Part shown: piece by piece, positions 1 through 6,774 of the stretch
How positions within the stretch are numbered: position 1 is the stretch's first letter
Layout of the letters: each line of letters starts with the position of its first letter
NCBI GenBank assembly: GCA_937904375.1
Contig: CALDIG010000234.1
Span: forward strand, 1-13,783
DNA: 13,783 nt
Reading direction: 5' to 3'
DNA from: an uncultured Prevotellaceae bacterium
GTDB taxonomy: Bacteria; Bacteroidota; Bacteroidia; Bacteroidales; Muribaculaceae
Program-made: the position numbers and the translations under genes
Notes under the pieces: model-generated
The model's input: the letters and a program-made list of their open reading frames with translations, nothing else
Told to the model about the DNA's origin: nothing
Database searches by the model: none

Positions 1-232
1 TGTAGTAGGTGACAGCAGCGAGCATCGCCACTGCACCCTGATGGTTCTTGCGGGTGAGGCGGTTGAGCTTCTCTACAGGCACTCGCTGAATGGTGATGTC
101 TCGCTCACGGGCGAGGTTGATGAGTTCTCGCGCGAGGTCGCCGCTCAGGTCTTTCTTGAGCAGGAGTTTGTCGATTGTCTTGCCAGCCTCAATGGCCTCA
201 ATGATGGCATGAAGTCCAAAAATTGTATCCAT
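1..232 (-). CDS. rlmB: TrmH/SpoU-family 23S rRNA 2'-O-methyltransferase, N-terminal part (RlmB-like)
   Basis: Partial gene: the first 77 codons are present and the rest lies beyond the left edge. The protein opens MDTIFGLHAIIEAIEAGK and continues to VPVEKLNRLTRKNHQGAVA (about residues 51-69). That is the pattern of the small substrate-binding domain at the start of RlmB/TrmH-type SPOUT methyltransferases, which methylate a ribose 2'-OH in rRNA (G2251 of 23S rRNA for RlmB). The catalytic SPOUT knot is not in the window, so target specificity cannot be checked and the symbol is tentative. The ATG at 232 is the natural start: the FGLHAV-type motif sits at residues 5-10, as is usual in the family, and the reading frame meets a TAA about 40 bases upstream. 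It is the gene after recN in the same direction, separated by a hairpin and a heptamer array. Confidence 0.85.
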   Translation of the reverse strand, partial: MDTIFGLHAIIEAIEAGKTIDKLLLKKDLSGDLARELINLARERDITIQRVPVEKLNRLTRKNHQGAVAMLAAVTYY

Positions 233-239
233 TCTATCT

Positions 240-274
240 AAGTGTAAAGTGTTAAGTTTTAAGTGTTAAGTGAG
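240..274. repeat. Heptamer tandem array in the recN-rlmB spacer
   Basis: Five consecutive 7-base units: AAGTGTA, AAGTGTT, AAGTTTT, AAGTGTT and AAGTGAG. Read in the direction of transcription the unit is AACACTT, close to the unit in the exonuclease-coaBC spacer. The array fills the space between the hairpin after recN and the rlmB start codon. It shows no RNA-gene or coding signal. Its function is unknown. Confidence 0.75.
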
Positions 275-280
275 TTGCAA

Positions 281-307
281 CGTATTGCGTTGACAACGCA
301 ACATACG
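281..307. repeat. Hairpin just after the recN stop codon
   Basis: TTGCGTTG-A-CAACGCAA (285-301) is a perfect 8-base inverted repeat around one base. Outside it, CGTA (281-284) can pair with TACG (304-307) across a 2-base bulge. In the transcription direction it begins four bases after the recN TAG (313-311). No T-run follows, so it is not a textbook Rho-independent terminator. It may stabilise the recN 3' end or be a decayed mobile hairpin. Unlike the hairpins at 9978, 11376 and 12261 it has no adjacent GTAG. Confidence 0.6.
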
Positions 308-310
308 GGA

Positions 311-1975
311 CTAATGGCGATTACTGTTGATTAACGCTTTTGCATTGTCGATGGCGGCTTGGTTGAGCTCGCTGCCACTGAGCATGCGGGCTATCTCGGT
401 GACGTGCTCCTCGTCGTTGAGTCGCTCCACGCTGGTGATGGTCTGCGTGGCAGTGTCGGTCTTGAACACCCGCAGATGACTGTCGCCGTGCGCTGCCACT
501 TGCGGCAGGTGAGTGATGGCGATAACCTGAATCTTATGAGAAATCTCGCCCATCATGTCGCCAATCTTGTGCGCTGTCTCGCCCGAAACGCCAGTATCCA
601 CCTCATCAAAGATGATAGTGGGCAGGTCCATAGAGCGCGCTATCACCGACTTTATGCAAAGCATAAGCCTCGAAATCTCGCCGCCCGACGCGGTGTCCTT
701 GACTGGCATAAGCGCCTGGTTCTTGTTGAAGGCAAAGAGGAATTCAACACTGTCACAACCATTAGCATTGAGTTCCACAGGTTTGAAGTCGATGTGGAAC
801 TGCAGATTTTTCATGCCCAAGTTCTGCGCCAGTGGAAGCACCGATGCCACAAACTCCCCAGCCGCCGCCTTGCGGTTATCGCTGATGACCTGCGCAAGTT
901 GCGATGCTGCGGTGCGCTGGCTCTCAAGCAGCTCCTGTATTTTGGCGATACGCTCCTCGCTGCAATCGATGGCGGCAAGACGATGCTCATAGACCTCTTG
1001 CAGTTTAAGTAGCTCGTTGACGGTCTTGACGTTGTGCTTGCGTTCAAGCGAATAGATAGTGTTAAGGCGCTCTTCCACTTGCTGCAAAGCAGCAGGGTCG
1101 CTGTTGAGGCCTTCCTCGATAGCAGAGACGCTTTGTGCGATGTCTTTGAGGTCGATGAGAGCGTTGCTCACGCGTTCGCTCATACCAGCAATCTCGTTGA
1201 GGTTCTCCTCGACTGTAACGAGGGTGTTTCGCACGTCCTGCAGTTGGTCAATCAGCGAGTTGTCCTCACTGTTGAGGGTGTTAATCACCTTCCATAAGTC
1301 TTCTTTCAGGGTGGTGGCGTTGGTAAGTCGCCGCTGCAGCTGCTCGAGTTCCTCATCCTCATCTGGACGGAGGTTAGTCTCCTGCAGCTGGTTGAACTGG
1401 AAACGCAGGTAGTCTTCCTCGGTGCGGTTGCGGTCGTAATTCTCGCGCAATTCGTGGAGCTGTCGCTCGGTGGCTTTATATTCGTTGAAGAGGTCACTGT
1501 ATTCGCTCAATTCCTCATCGTGTCCAGCGATGTTGTCGAGTATCGAGAGCTGGAACGACGGTCTAGCCAGCAGCATATTGCTGTGCTGCGAGTGGATATC
1601 CACCAGGCGCGTCATCAGTTCCTTGAGGGTAGAGAGACCCACCACGCCGTCGTTGACGAATGCCCGCGAGCGCCCGTTGGGGTTAATCTCTCGGCGCACT
1701 ATCAGTTCGCCTTCATAGTAGTCCAGGTCGTTGTCTTTGAAGAAAAATTCGAGTGTGTAGTCCTCGATGTCGAATGTAGCTTCGACTACCGTCTTGCGCT
1801 CCTTGTCGCGAATCGACGAGGAGTCGGCACGTTCGCCAAGAATTAGCGACAATGCACCGAGTATGATAGATTTTCCCGCTCCTGTCTCGCCGGTGATGAT
1901 AGTGAGTCCCCGCTCAAAGTCTATCTCAAGCTGGTCAATAAGAGCGTAGTTGGATATAGATAATCGTTTCAACAT
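311..1975 (-). CDS. recN: DNA repair protein RecN
   Basis: RecN is an SMC-like ATPase that acts early in recombinational repair of double-strand breaks. The 554-residue product has the full family layout. The N-terminal ATPase half has Walker A GETGAGKS at 29-36. A long, charged, mostly helical middle follows (about 150-380, coiled-coil arms). The C-terminal half has the ABC signature SGGE at 430-433, Walker B TIIFDE with D457 and E458, and a switch histidine in ITH (H489). The chosen start, MLKRLSISNYALID, places the first strand as in other RecN proteins. An upstream ATG at 2008 in the same frame would add eleven residues (MLACQLVSYKI), but these lie in a repeat-rich spacer and look non-coding. 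The gene follows DUF4835 and precedes the rlmB-like gene, probably in one transcript. It appears intact. Confidence 0.96.
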   Translation of the reverse strand: MLKRLSISNYALIDQLEIDFERGLTIITGETGAGKSIILGALSLILGERADSSSIRDKERKTVVEATFDIEDYTLEFFFKDNDLDYYEGELIVRREINPNGRSRAFVNDGVVGLSTLKELMTRLVDIHSQHSNMLLARPSFQLSILDNIAGHDEELSEYSDLFNEYKATERQLHELRENYDRNRTEEDYLRFQFNQLQETNLRPDEDEELEQLQRRLTNATTLKEDLWKVINTLNSEDNSLIDQLQDVRNTLVTVEENLNEIAGMSERVSNALIDLKDIAQSVSAIEEGLNSDPAALQQVEERLNTIYSLERKHNVKTVNELLKLQEVYEHRLAAIDCSEERIAKIQELLESQRTAASQLAQVISDNRKAAAGEFVASVLPLAQNLGMKNLQFHIDFKPVELNANGCDSVEFLFAFNKNQALMPVKDTASGGEISRLMLCIKSVIARSMDLPTIIFDEVDTGVSGETAHKIGDMMGEISHKIQVIAITHLPQVAAHGDSHLRVFKTDTATQTITSVERLNDEEHVTEIARMLSGSELNQAAIDNAKALINSNRH

Positions 1976-1987
1976 AATTTTGTAGCT

Positions 1988-2019
1988 AACAAGCTGACAA
2001 GCCAACAAGGAAACAAGGC
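1988..2019. repeat. Octamer tandem array upstream of recN
   Basis: Four 8-base units on the plus strand: AACAAGCT, GACAAGCC, AACAAGGA and AACAAGGC. The core AACAAG is the reverse complement of the CTTGTT core of the array after coaBC (10021-10084), so the two arrays look like one family in opposite orientations. It ends 12 bases from the chosen recN start codon. Confidence 0.6.
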
Positions 2020-2058
2020 AATTGTAAAAAAGCGCTTAACATTTTTATGGGCACAGCC

Positions 2059-2079
2059 ACTTAACACTTGAAACTTAAC
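2059..2079. repeat. Short heptamer array at the DUF4835 stop codon
   Basis: Three 7-base units, ACTTAAC, ACTTGAA and ACTTAAC, end three bases from the DUF4835 TAA (2084-2082). The unit is a rotation of the TTAACAC/AACACTT repeats found after the exonuclease and before rlmB. It is short, and I report it mainly because the same pattern recurs in the neighbouring spacers. Confidence 0.5.
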
Positions 2080-2081
2080 TC

Positions 2082-2999
2082 TTATCTCTGTTCCGTGTTC
2101 TTGATTTTGTTCAGGCGTTCGGTCTCGGTGGGGTAGAGGGGATAGAGCAACTCATAGACCTTTTCCTTCTCGGTGCTGTTGGCTTTGGAGTAGATGTTCA
2201 CCAGCTCGTCCATCTTGGCATCCTTGAACATCGACAGGCATACCGACATTGGTGCAACGTCGTAGATTGATTTCAATGTCTCCATCTGCTGGGTGATGGT
2301 GGCTCGACCTTTGTCAACGCTGGTCACCATCTGGTCGAGACCCAAGCGGTGATAATTGTAGAACACTTCGCGGATGGCAGAGGTCTGCTTGTCGGTGTAG
2401 GCACTAAGGATCGCGCTGCGGTTCTTTGAGTCCTCAAAGGCTTTCCAACCGCTCTCGCCGCTACTTTGAGCCATGCGCACGATGTTCTCTAGTTTCTCGA
2501 AGTAAGGGTCGCCGCCGTTGGGTGCAAACGAGTCGAAGTCTAGCGCTATGACAAAGAGAGCATAGAAGTTGAGAATCGCTGTGAGGTTGCTCTGCATCTC
2601 TTGCTCATTATACACAAGTTGTTCGTTGTTATCGTAGGTGAACTCCACGCGAGTGTCCTTGAAGTTGATAAGGGTAGTGGTGTAAGAACTGTTATAGACT
2701 GGTCTCGAACTCTGAATCTGTAGGTCGCCCTTCATCGTGCCGCTTGACTCGTCGTACTCGGCGACAGTCAAGAACATCTTGCACTCAATCTTCTCGTTGA
2801 CGGCAAATTGCGCGTCGGTCCATACCGTAGTGTTGAGGTATTCGTTGACAGCCTCCTTTAAGGTGTTGAAAATGTCTTTGTTGGCATTCTTCACCTTCTT
2901 GGAGTCGATGTCAAAGGTGCAATTCAACTCCTGCGCGCCGACTCCTAAGCAACAAAATGCCGCCAAAGCAGCGAGTAATATCTTTCTAATACTTCTCAT
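2082..2999 (-). CDS. DUF4835 family exported protein
   Basis: A 305-residue exported protein. It opens with a typical signal peptide: MRSIRK, then the hydrophobic stretch ILLAALAAFCCLGVGA, with probable cleavage near GAQ. The mature part has features I associate with DUF4835: an early tract of charged and polar residues, GDLQIQSSRPVYNSSY (about 93-108), and the central NFYALFVIALDFDSFAPNGGDPYF. Some databases link this family to type IX secretion under the name PorD; I recall this but cannot verify it, and nothing in the sequence proves a role. ATG at 2999 is preferred over ATG at 3005 because an A-rich, SD-like AAAAAGA lies about six bases upstream of it and would touch the other. Its position before recN is the common Bacteroidota order. 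An AT-rich leader and a palindrome upstream suggest that a transcript starts here. Confidence 0.85.
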   Translation of the reverse strand: MRSIRKILLAALAAFCCLGVGAQELNCTFDIDSKKVKNANKDIFNTLKEAVNEYLNTTVWTDAQFAVNEKIECKMFLTVAEYDESSGTMKGDLQIQSSRPVYNSSYTTTLINFKDTRVEFTYDNNEQLVYNEQEMQSNLTAILNFYALFVIALDFDSFAPNGGDPYFEKLENIVRMAQSSGESGWKAFEDSKNRSAILSAYTDKQTSAIREVFYNYHRLGLDQMVTSVDKGRATITQQMETLKSIYDVAPMSVCLSMFKDAKMDELVNIYSKANSTEKEKVYELLYPLYPTETERLNKIKNTEQR

Positions 3000-3054
3000 T
3001 GTCATTCTTTTTATAATAAATAATAACGTATAGAATAATAAAAAATTGCCCTTA

Positions 3055-3083
3055 AACCCAAATCCTAATGACCGATTTGGGTT
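3055..3083. promoter_or_regulatory. Perfect 10-base palindrome upstream of DUF4835
   Basis: AACCCAAATC (3055-3064) and GATTTGGGTT (3074-3083) are exact reverse complements around a 9-base centre, 56-84 bases upstream of the DUF4835 start. It lies between the terminator of the preceding operon and an AT-rich leader, where an operator would be expected. GATTTGGGTTAA at its right arm recurs exactly at 9083-9094, upstream of the first beta-barrel gene. It could be a protein-binding site or a dispersed repeat. The regulator is unknown. Confidence 0.5.
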
Positions 3084-3094
3084 AAAAGATAATC

Positions 3095-3129
3095 AAAAAC
3101 GCGCTTCACAACATTTGAAGCACGTTTTT
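3095..3129 (-). terminator. Rho-independent terminator of the sigma/outer-membrane operon
   Basis: A 14-base stem (3095-3108 with 3116-3129) has a 7-base loop and one internal mismatch. On the minus strand the descending arm ends TGAAGCGCG followed by TTTTT, then GATTATC. It starts 28 bases after the stop codon of the second beta-barrel gene and separates that unit from DUF4835-recN. The A-run on the other arm means it could also act on plus-strand transcripts. Confidence 0.8.
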
Positions 3130-3156
3130 GAAGATGAAGCGGGTGCAGGTTTGTTG

Positions 3157-5307
3157 TCAATATGAACGTGTGGATTCTCTCTCTTTGGAGTCGCGATAGA
3201 CATTGTTGGCCTTGTTGCTGCCGAAGGAGTAGGAGATTCGGAATTGTACTGAATGGGAGTGAATATTGTTGCGAGAATAGACGCTGTAATCTTTGTAATG
3301 GGCGGTTGATTTAGTTATGTTCCAGCCAAATGGGTCGCTGACTGAGGCAACAAGTGTGAGGCGGTTGTCAAGCAACATGTAACGCAGTTCGCAGCCTATC
3401 AGCGACATGGATTCATAATGCACCATTCGTTCATTGTATGGGAAATAGTGGCTGAAACGCAGGTTGAAAATAAGATTTCGCTGGCGACCAGGCATGAATG
3501 TTGTGTTGAACTCCAGTTTGCCGCTCAAGTCGCTTTGGTCAAGGTCTTTGAAATCGGGAATTTTGGACTTGGTGTAGGTGTGGAATACCTCGCCGCCAAT
3601 GTTCATGCTCCACCAGTCAAACAGCGCACGGTTATAGGAGGCATAGAGACCAACTTTGTTACTGTTGAGGCAATTTTCGGGAATTGAATGCTGACTGCCG
3701 TCGTCATCGAAACGAGTCACATAACCGATGGAATTGTGGTTGTAGGAGTTATAGAACACCGCATAGAAACCTTTGAAACTGTAATTAATCTCAGCATTAT
3801 GAGAGATACTTGGTCTAAGGTCGGGATTGCCCGAAACATAGTCGCTGGTGGTAGTGTAGTAGCGGAAAGGATTTAGGTCGCTAAAGTTTGGTCTAGTGAT
3901 GCCCATTGAGTAAGAAAGCGAGAAACGTCCTAGGCTCTGGTTATTCCAACTCATATTTATCGATGGAAACAGATAGCCATAGCTGTTGTTGTGATGCTCA
4001 TTACCTATATCCTGATGTCCTTTCACATCGGTGTGTTCATATCGCATGCCAAGTTTCATGAAGAAATAATCAGTGAAATTTCGCTCAGCGCTGACGTAAG
4101 CTGCTACGGTATTCTCGTCATAGTTAAATCGGTTGCTCTGCAATGGGTCGTTAATCCACTCGCCATTGTCATAATTGTTCACACTTAAAGCGGTGTTGTT
4201 GCCAATTCTCGTGAACGCGACTCCTGTCTCCATCTTGAAAGCGTCAAATGGCAGGGTGGCATCGATTTTTGCCGAATGGATGCGGTATTTGTTATGTACT
4301 TCGTTGGTGAGCTTGGTTTCGCCGCCCATGCTGCGGGTTGTCACTTCGGAGAGCGATTTGCCGCTGCGGTTGAAGAAGTTGTAGGTAAAGCTGAGCATCT
4401 TGCCTTTGCCGTCTAATTGCCAGTCGGTGAACGCCGTCATGGTCAAGGCGTTGTTAGGGCGTGGTGGAGAGTAGTTGTGAGAATTGAACGTCACATCGTC
4501 GTCAAAGGTCACATCATTCAAATCGCTTTTTAACCTGTTTGTGCTGAAATTGGCGATAATGCCAGCGCTTAGCCTGTCGGTGAACTTGTATTTGAAAAGC
4601 CCGTTGATGCCAAGTGACCTGTTTGTGAAATGGGTCGTTCGGTTAGACGTCTTGATGTGGTCGTAAAAGGTATAGCTGCGGTCAAGGTCGTTAATGCCCT
4701 TGATGTCGCTCCAATTCGCATCGGCCGAGAGTTCCACTTTGCGGGTTGTGTGCGACAGGTTGCCGCCGAGCATGTAGTTGAACTCCTCGCGAACATTACC
4801 ATTACCCCACACGTTGCCGCGAGTGCCTAACGACTCGTTGCGGGTGGTGATACTGATGAATGCCACATTGGCACCAGCGGCATATTTTGCCGGAGGGGTG
4901 GTGAGCAGTTCAATCTTCTCGATGCCTGAGGCTTGCAGGTTTTTGAGCTGCATGGCGATGGCTTCGTCGCTCATTTCCAAAAGCCTGCCGTCAACAATAT
5001 ACCTCACTGACGACTTTCCTGCCACAGTCACAAGGTCGTTGACCACCGACACACGCGGAATGCGGTCAAGCACCTCGATACCGTTCAGCCCTTTGGCGAA
5101 AGTGTCGTTTTTAGTGAGATACACTATGCGGTCGGGCGATTGCTTGAGCACAGTGCGATGACCAATCACCACCACTTCGTTGAGTTCTAAGACTTTATCC
5201 CAGTAATCGGCGATGGAGTCAATGGCTGCCGAATCGCTTGGCTCTTGTCCGTAGAGGCACACGGGGAGCATTGCCATCAAAATGATAGCCAGTAGAAATT
5301 TGTTCAT
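3157..5307 (-). CDS. Outer-membrane beta-barrel protein, TonB-receptor-like (second)
   Basis: A 716-residue protein expected in the outer membrane. It has a signal peptide (MNKFLLAIILMAMLPVCLYG, cleaved near GQE), then a short linker and a plug-like domain starting LNEVVVIGHRTVLKQSPDR. Plug hallmarks follow: GLNGIEVLDRIPRVSV, a degenerate IYVDG-type motif (YIVDGRLL), and IEKIELLTTPPAKYAAGAN. The rest is a strand-rich barrel with the conserved block SGNPDLRPS. This fits the PF14905 outer-membrane beta-barrel family. The N-terminal carboxypeptidase-regulatory-like domain common in that family is absent. The last strand ends ISYSFG, and a polar tail of about 20 residues follows. I chose ATG 5307 because it begins a signal peptide; the frame continues upstream to 5454, but that extension lies inside the preceding gene. 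It starts 22 bases after the DUF6108-like gene, as last gene of the sigma-factor operon. The ligand is unknown. Confidence 0.85.
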   Translation of the reverse strand: MNKFLLAIILMAMLPVCLYGQEPSDSAAIDSIADYWDKVLELNEVVVIGHRTVLKQSPDRIVYLTKNDTFAKGLNGIEVLDRIPRVSVVNDLVTVAGKSSVRYIVDGRLLEMSDEAIAMQLKNLQASGIEKIELLTTPPAKYAAGANVAFISITTRNESLGTRGNVWGNGNVREEFNYMLGGNLSHTTRKVELSADANWSDIKGINDLDRSYTFYDHIKTSNRTTHFTNRSLGINGLFKYKFTDRLSAGIIANFSTNRLKSDLNDVTFDDDVTFNSHNYSPPRPNNALTMTAFTDWQLDGKGKMLSFTYNFFNRSGKSLSEVTTRSMGGETKLTNEVHNKYRIHSAKIDATLPFDAFKMETGVAFTRIGNNTALSVNNYDNGEWINDPLQSNRFNYDENTVAAYVSAERNFTDYFFMKLGMRYEHTDVKGHQDIGNEHHNNSYGYLFPSINMSWNNQSLGRFSLSYSMGITRPNFSDLNPFRYYTTTSDYVSGNPDLRPSISHNAEINYSFKGFYAVFYNSYNHNSIGYVTRFDDDGSQHSIPENCLNSNKVGLYASYNRALFDWWSMNIGGEVFHTYTKSKIPDFKDLDQSDLSGKLEFNTTFMPGRQRNLIFNLRFSHYFPYNERMVHYESMSLIGCELRYMLLDNRLTLVASVSDPFGWNITKSTAHYKDYSVYSRNNIHSHSVQFRISYSFGSNKANNVYRDSKERESTRSY

Positions 5308-5329
5308 ACAATATTGATTTTTAGTTATT

Positions 5330-5713
5330 TTATTTGAAGGCCTTTTCCTTGCCTTGAATGAAGAAGAACCCTCCGCCGTGACGGTCACGTTGCAGGCCAA
5401 TGTAGATTGTCTCTCCGTTGTTGATGATTTGCAGCGAGGTGTATTGTCCGTCATTGCCTTGATAGTCAGAATAGTCAGAGGCTCGTGGAGCGTCTTTTTC
5501 TATGGCGTCGGCAATCATCTTGATTATCTCGGGGCTGTTCTTAACTGTGATGCCGCGATAGTAGTTTCCATTGTTCTTGTAGATGGAAATAGTGACACTC
5601 TTATTGTTGTTGAGGCGACCGTCAAAGAGTCTTTCCACATTCAACTTTGGTGGCTTGGCAAAGACGGCAACAGCAGTTGCAAAGCACAATAATATTATCG
5701 TTAAACGTTTCAT
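5330..5713 (-). CDS. Small exported protein, DUF6108-like
   Basis: A 127-residue protein with a clear signal peptide: MKRLTIILLCFATAVAVFA, cleavage near AKP. The mature part is about 105 residues: KLNVERLFDGRL, a YYRGITVKNSPEII segment, an acidic IEKDAPRASDYSDYQ stretch, and a glycine- and phenylalanine-rich end (GGGFFFIQGKEKAF). The order of elements (an F-x-x-R start, a YxxxTVK strand, then E-K-D-A-x-x-A) resembles what I recall of DUF6108, a Bacteroidales family of unknown function often found beside sigma-factor genes; I could not test that. No cysteine lipobox and no membrane helix beyond the signal are seen, so a periplasmic location is likely. Its ATG overlaps the TGA of the preceding membrane-protein gene (ATGA), which indicates coupled translation. 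A role in sensing or modulating the anti-sigma factor is inference. Confidence 0.75.
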   Translation of the reverse strand: MKRLTIILLCFATAVAVFAKPPKLNVERLFDGRLNNNKSVTISIYKNNGNYYRGITVKNSPEIIKMIADAIEKDAPRASDYSDYQGNDGQYTSLQIINNGETIYIGLQRDRHGGGFFFIQGKEKAFK

Positions 5714-6198
5714 CTCGATTGATTTATATGGTTCATAAATTGTTCTACCTTTGCCTCTTCCTGGGCTTGTTGCTCGTTTACTGTCAGCATGAATTGCCGC
5801 ATTTTGGCGACATCGGCCTCTGCGATTATATGTGCCTTCTCCTCGTCGGCTCTCTCTCCTGCCACATAGACAATGCAGTAATCGTCATGCGAATTTATGT
5901 TGGTGTTGTTGAAGTGATGGTAGATGGTGAAGGCTCCCAGCGCGATAGCCGCACAAGCTGCCGCACTCATGACCCACGCCCTAAGGCTGCTGTGTTTCTT
6001 TCTTTTCTTGGCAAACTCTACCGAGTGTGAGAGTGCCATCAATTCTCTTGTCTCATCAATTAGAGGGGAGTGAAAATCACATAGCATCAGCACATATTCC
6101 AGTTCTGTTTCCTCCAGCATTGAGAGTTGGCAGCCGAGATAGAGCCGGCATAGCATTTCTATTTCTTCTATGGAGAATTGATTGTCGCAATGTTTCAT
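5710..6198 (-). CDS. Single-pass membrane protein, probable anti-sigma factor
   Basis: A 162-residue protein with one predicted membrane helix (about 75-93, AWVMSAAACAAIALGAFTI) preceded by a basic patch (KKRKKH, 64-69). The N-terminal ~74 residues should therefore be cytoplasmic and the C-terminal ~65 periplasmic. The N-terminal part contains LCRLYLGCQLSMLEETELE, resembling the short helical sigma-binding segments of anti-sigma factors, and has cysteines at 4, 17, 23 and 40 with His3 and His43. The canonical zinc-binding HxxxCxxC is not present. The periplasmic part has CIVYVAGE followed by a helical acidic tail, a pattern I recall in other Bacteroidales proteins beside ECF sigma genes. Both ends overlap neighbours by ATGA: start with the sigma-factor stop, stop with the DUF6108-like start. 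Size, topology and coupling argue for an anti-sigma factor, although I see no FecR domain. Confidence 0.72.
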   Translation of the reverse strand: MKHCDNQFSIEEIEMLCRLYLGCQLSMLEETELEYVLMLCDFHSPLIDETRELMALSHSVEFAKKRKKHSSLRAWVMSAAACAAIALGAFTIYHHFNNTNINSHDDYCIVYVAGERADEEKAHIIAEADVAKMRQFMLTVNEQQAQEEAKVEQFMNHINQSR

Positions 6199-6674
6199 TG
6201 GTCCAACATTTTTAGCGTTTCACGAATCTTTTTGCGCGTGCGGCTCATGTTCATCCTCACCGCCTCGACCGACATTGACATACTCTTTGCAATCTGCTCG
6301 TAGTCATAGCCTTCGTGGGCGACAAGATTGAAAATGTGCCGTTGTAGTGGAGTCAACTGCTGTTGCAGTATCTGTTCAAATCGTTCAATATCTTCAGTTT
6401 CCATATTGTAGCGTGGCACATCGCTTGAGTTGATAGAATTGATTGAGACGGTTCGGGCTTTTCTGAGACGGTCTATGCAGATGTTTCTCAGCACAGCAAC
6501 GAGTTTGTTTCTCGCTTCTTGCGAAGTCGCGACCGCGCCTTTGTCGCTCAACCGGAGCCAAGTGTCCTGTAGTGCGTCTTGAGCCTCCTCATCGCTTTGC
6601 AGGTAACGCATGGCGATGTGGTGCAGCTTGTCGCGCAAGCCAAGAAAGGAGGATGTCATCAAGTCAAGTCCCAT
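6195..6674 (-). CDS. ECF-type RNA polymerase sigma factor (sigma-70 family)
   Basis: Region 2 is seen at about 10-72, with the signature AQDALQDTW (31-39) and NICIDRLRKAR (64-74). Region 4 is at about 100-155, with LTPLQRHIFNLVAHEGYDY and the helix-turn-helix EQIAKSMSMSVEAVRMNMSR. Two domains of this size without regions 1 and 3 indicate an ECF sigma factor that directs RNA polymerase to a small regulon. The frame is open to an ATG at 6722, but that ATG directly abuts the seven-base T-run of the upstream gene's terminator, leaving no room for a promoter or leader. I therefore prefer ATG 6674 (159 residues); 6659 is also possible and 6722 would give 175. It is the first gene of a coupled operon: its TGA overlaps the ATG of the membrane protein. 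Autoregulation is likely for this class but not shown. Confidence 0.88.
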   Translation of the reverse strand: MGLDLMTSSFLGLRDKLHHIAMRYLQSDEEAQDALQDTWLRLSDKGAVATSQEARNKLVAVLRNICIDRLRKARTVSINSINSSDVPRYNMETEDIERFEQILQQQLTPLQRHIFNLVAHEGYDYEQIAKSMSMSVEAVRMNMSRTRKKIRETLKMLDQ

Positions 6675-6722
6675 GTCATTATAAAGACGTTTATCCCCTA
6701 CTAAACGTAACAGCAAGGACAT

Positions 6723-6752
6723 AAAAAAAGCCCACCAGGTTAGATGGTGGGC
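6723..6752 (-). terminator. Strong Rho-independent terminator of the first beta-barrel gene
   Basis: On the minus strand an 8-base perfect stem, GCCCACCA with TGGTGGGC, has a 7-base loop and runs directly into TTTTTTT (6729-6723). It starts 22 bases after the stop of the 739-residue beta-barrel gene. The T-run touches the furthest possible start codon of the sigma-factor gene, so the sigma operon must have its own promoter within about 6660-6722, or depend on readthrough. Confidence 0.92.
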
Positions 6753-6774
6753 ACAAAAACACGACTGAAAATAA

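Noticed and set aside
359..1012. 217-codon open frame on the plus strand inside recN
   Set aside because: Antisense shadow of a clearly recognisable gene; it has no family-like motifs, no promoter and a composition set by the opposite strand.
5308..5454. 49-residue N-terminal extension of the second beta-barrel protein
   Set aside because: It lies inside the DUF6108-like gene and would bury the signal peptide; ATG 5307 gives a normal exported protein.
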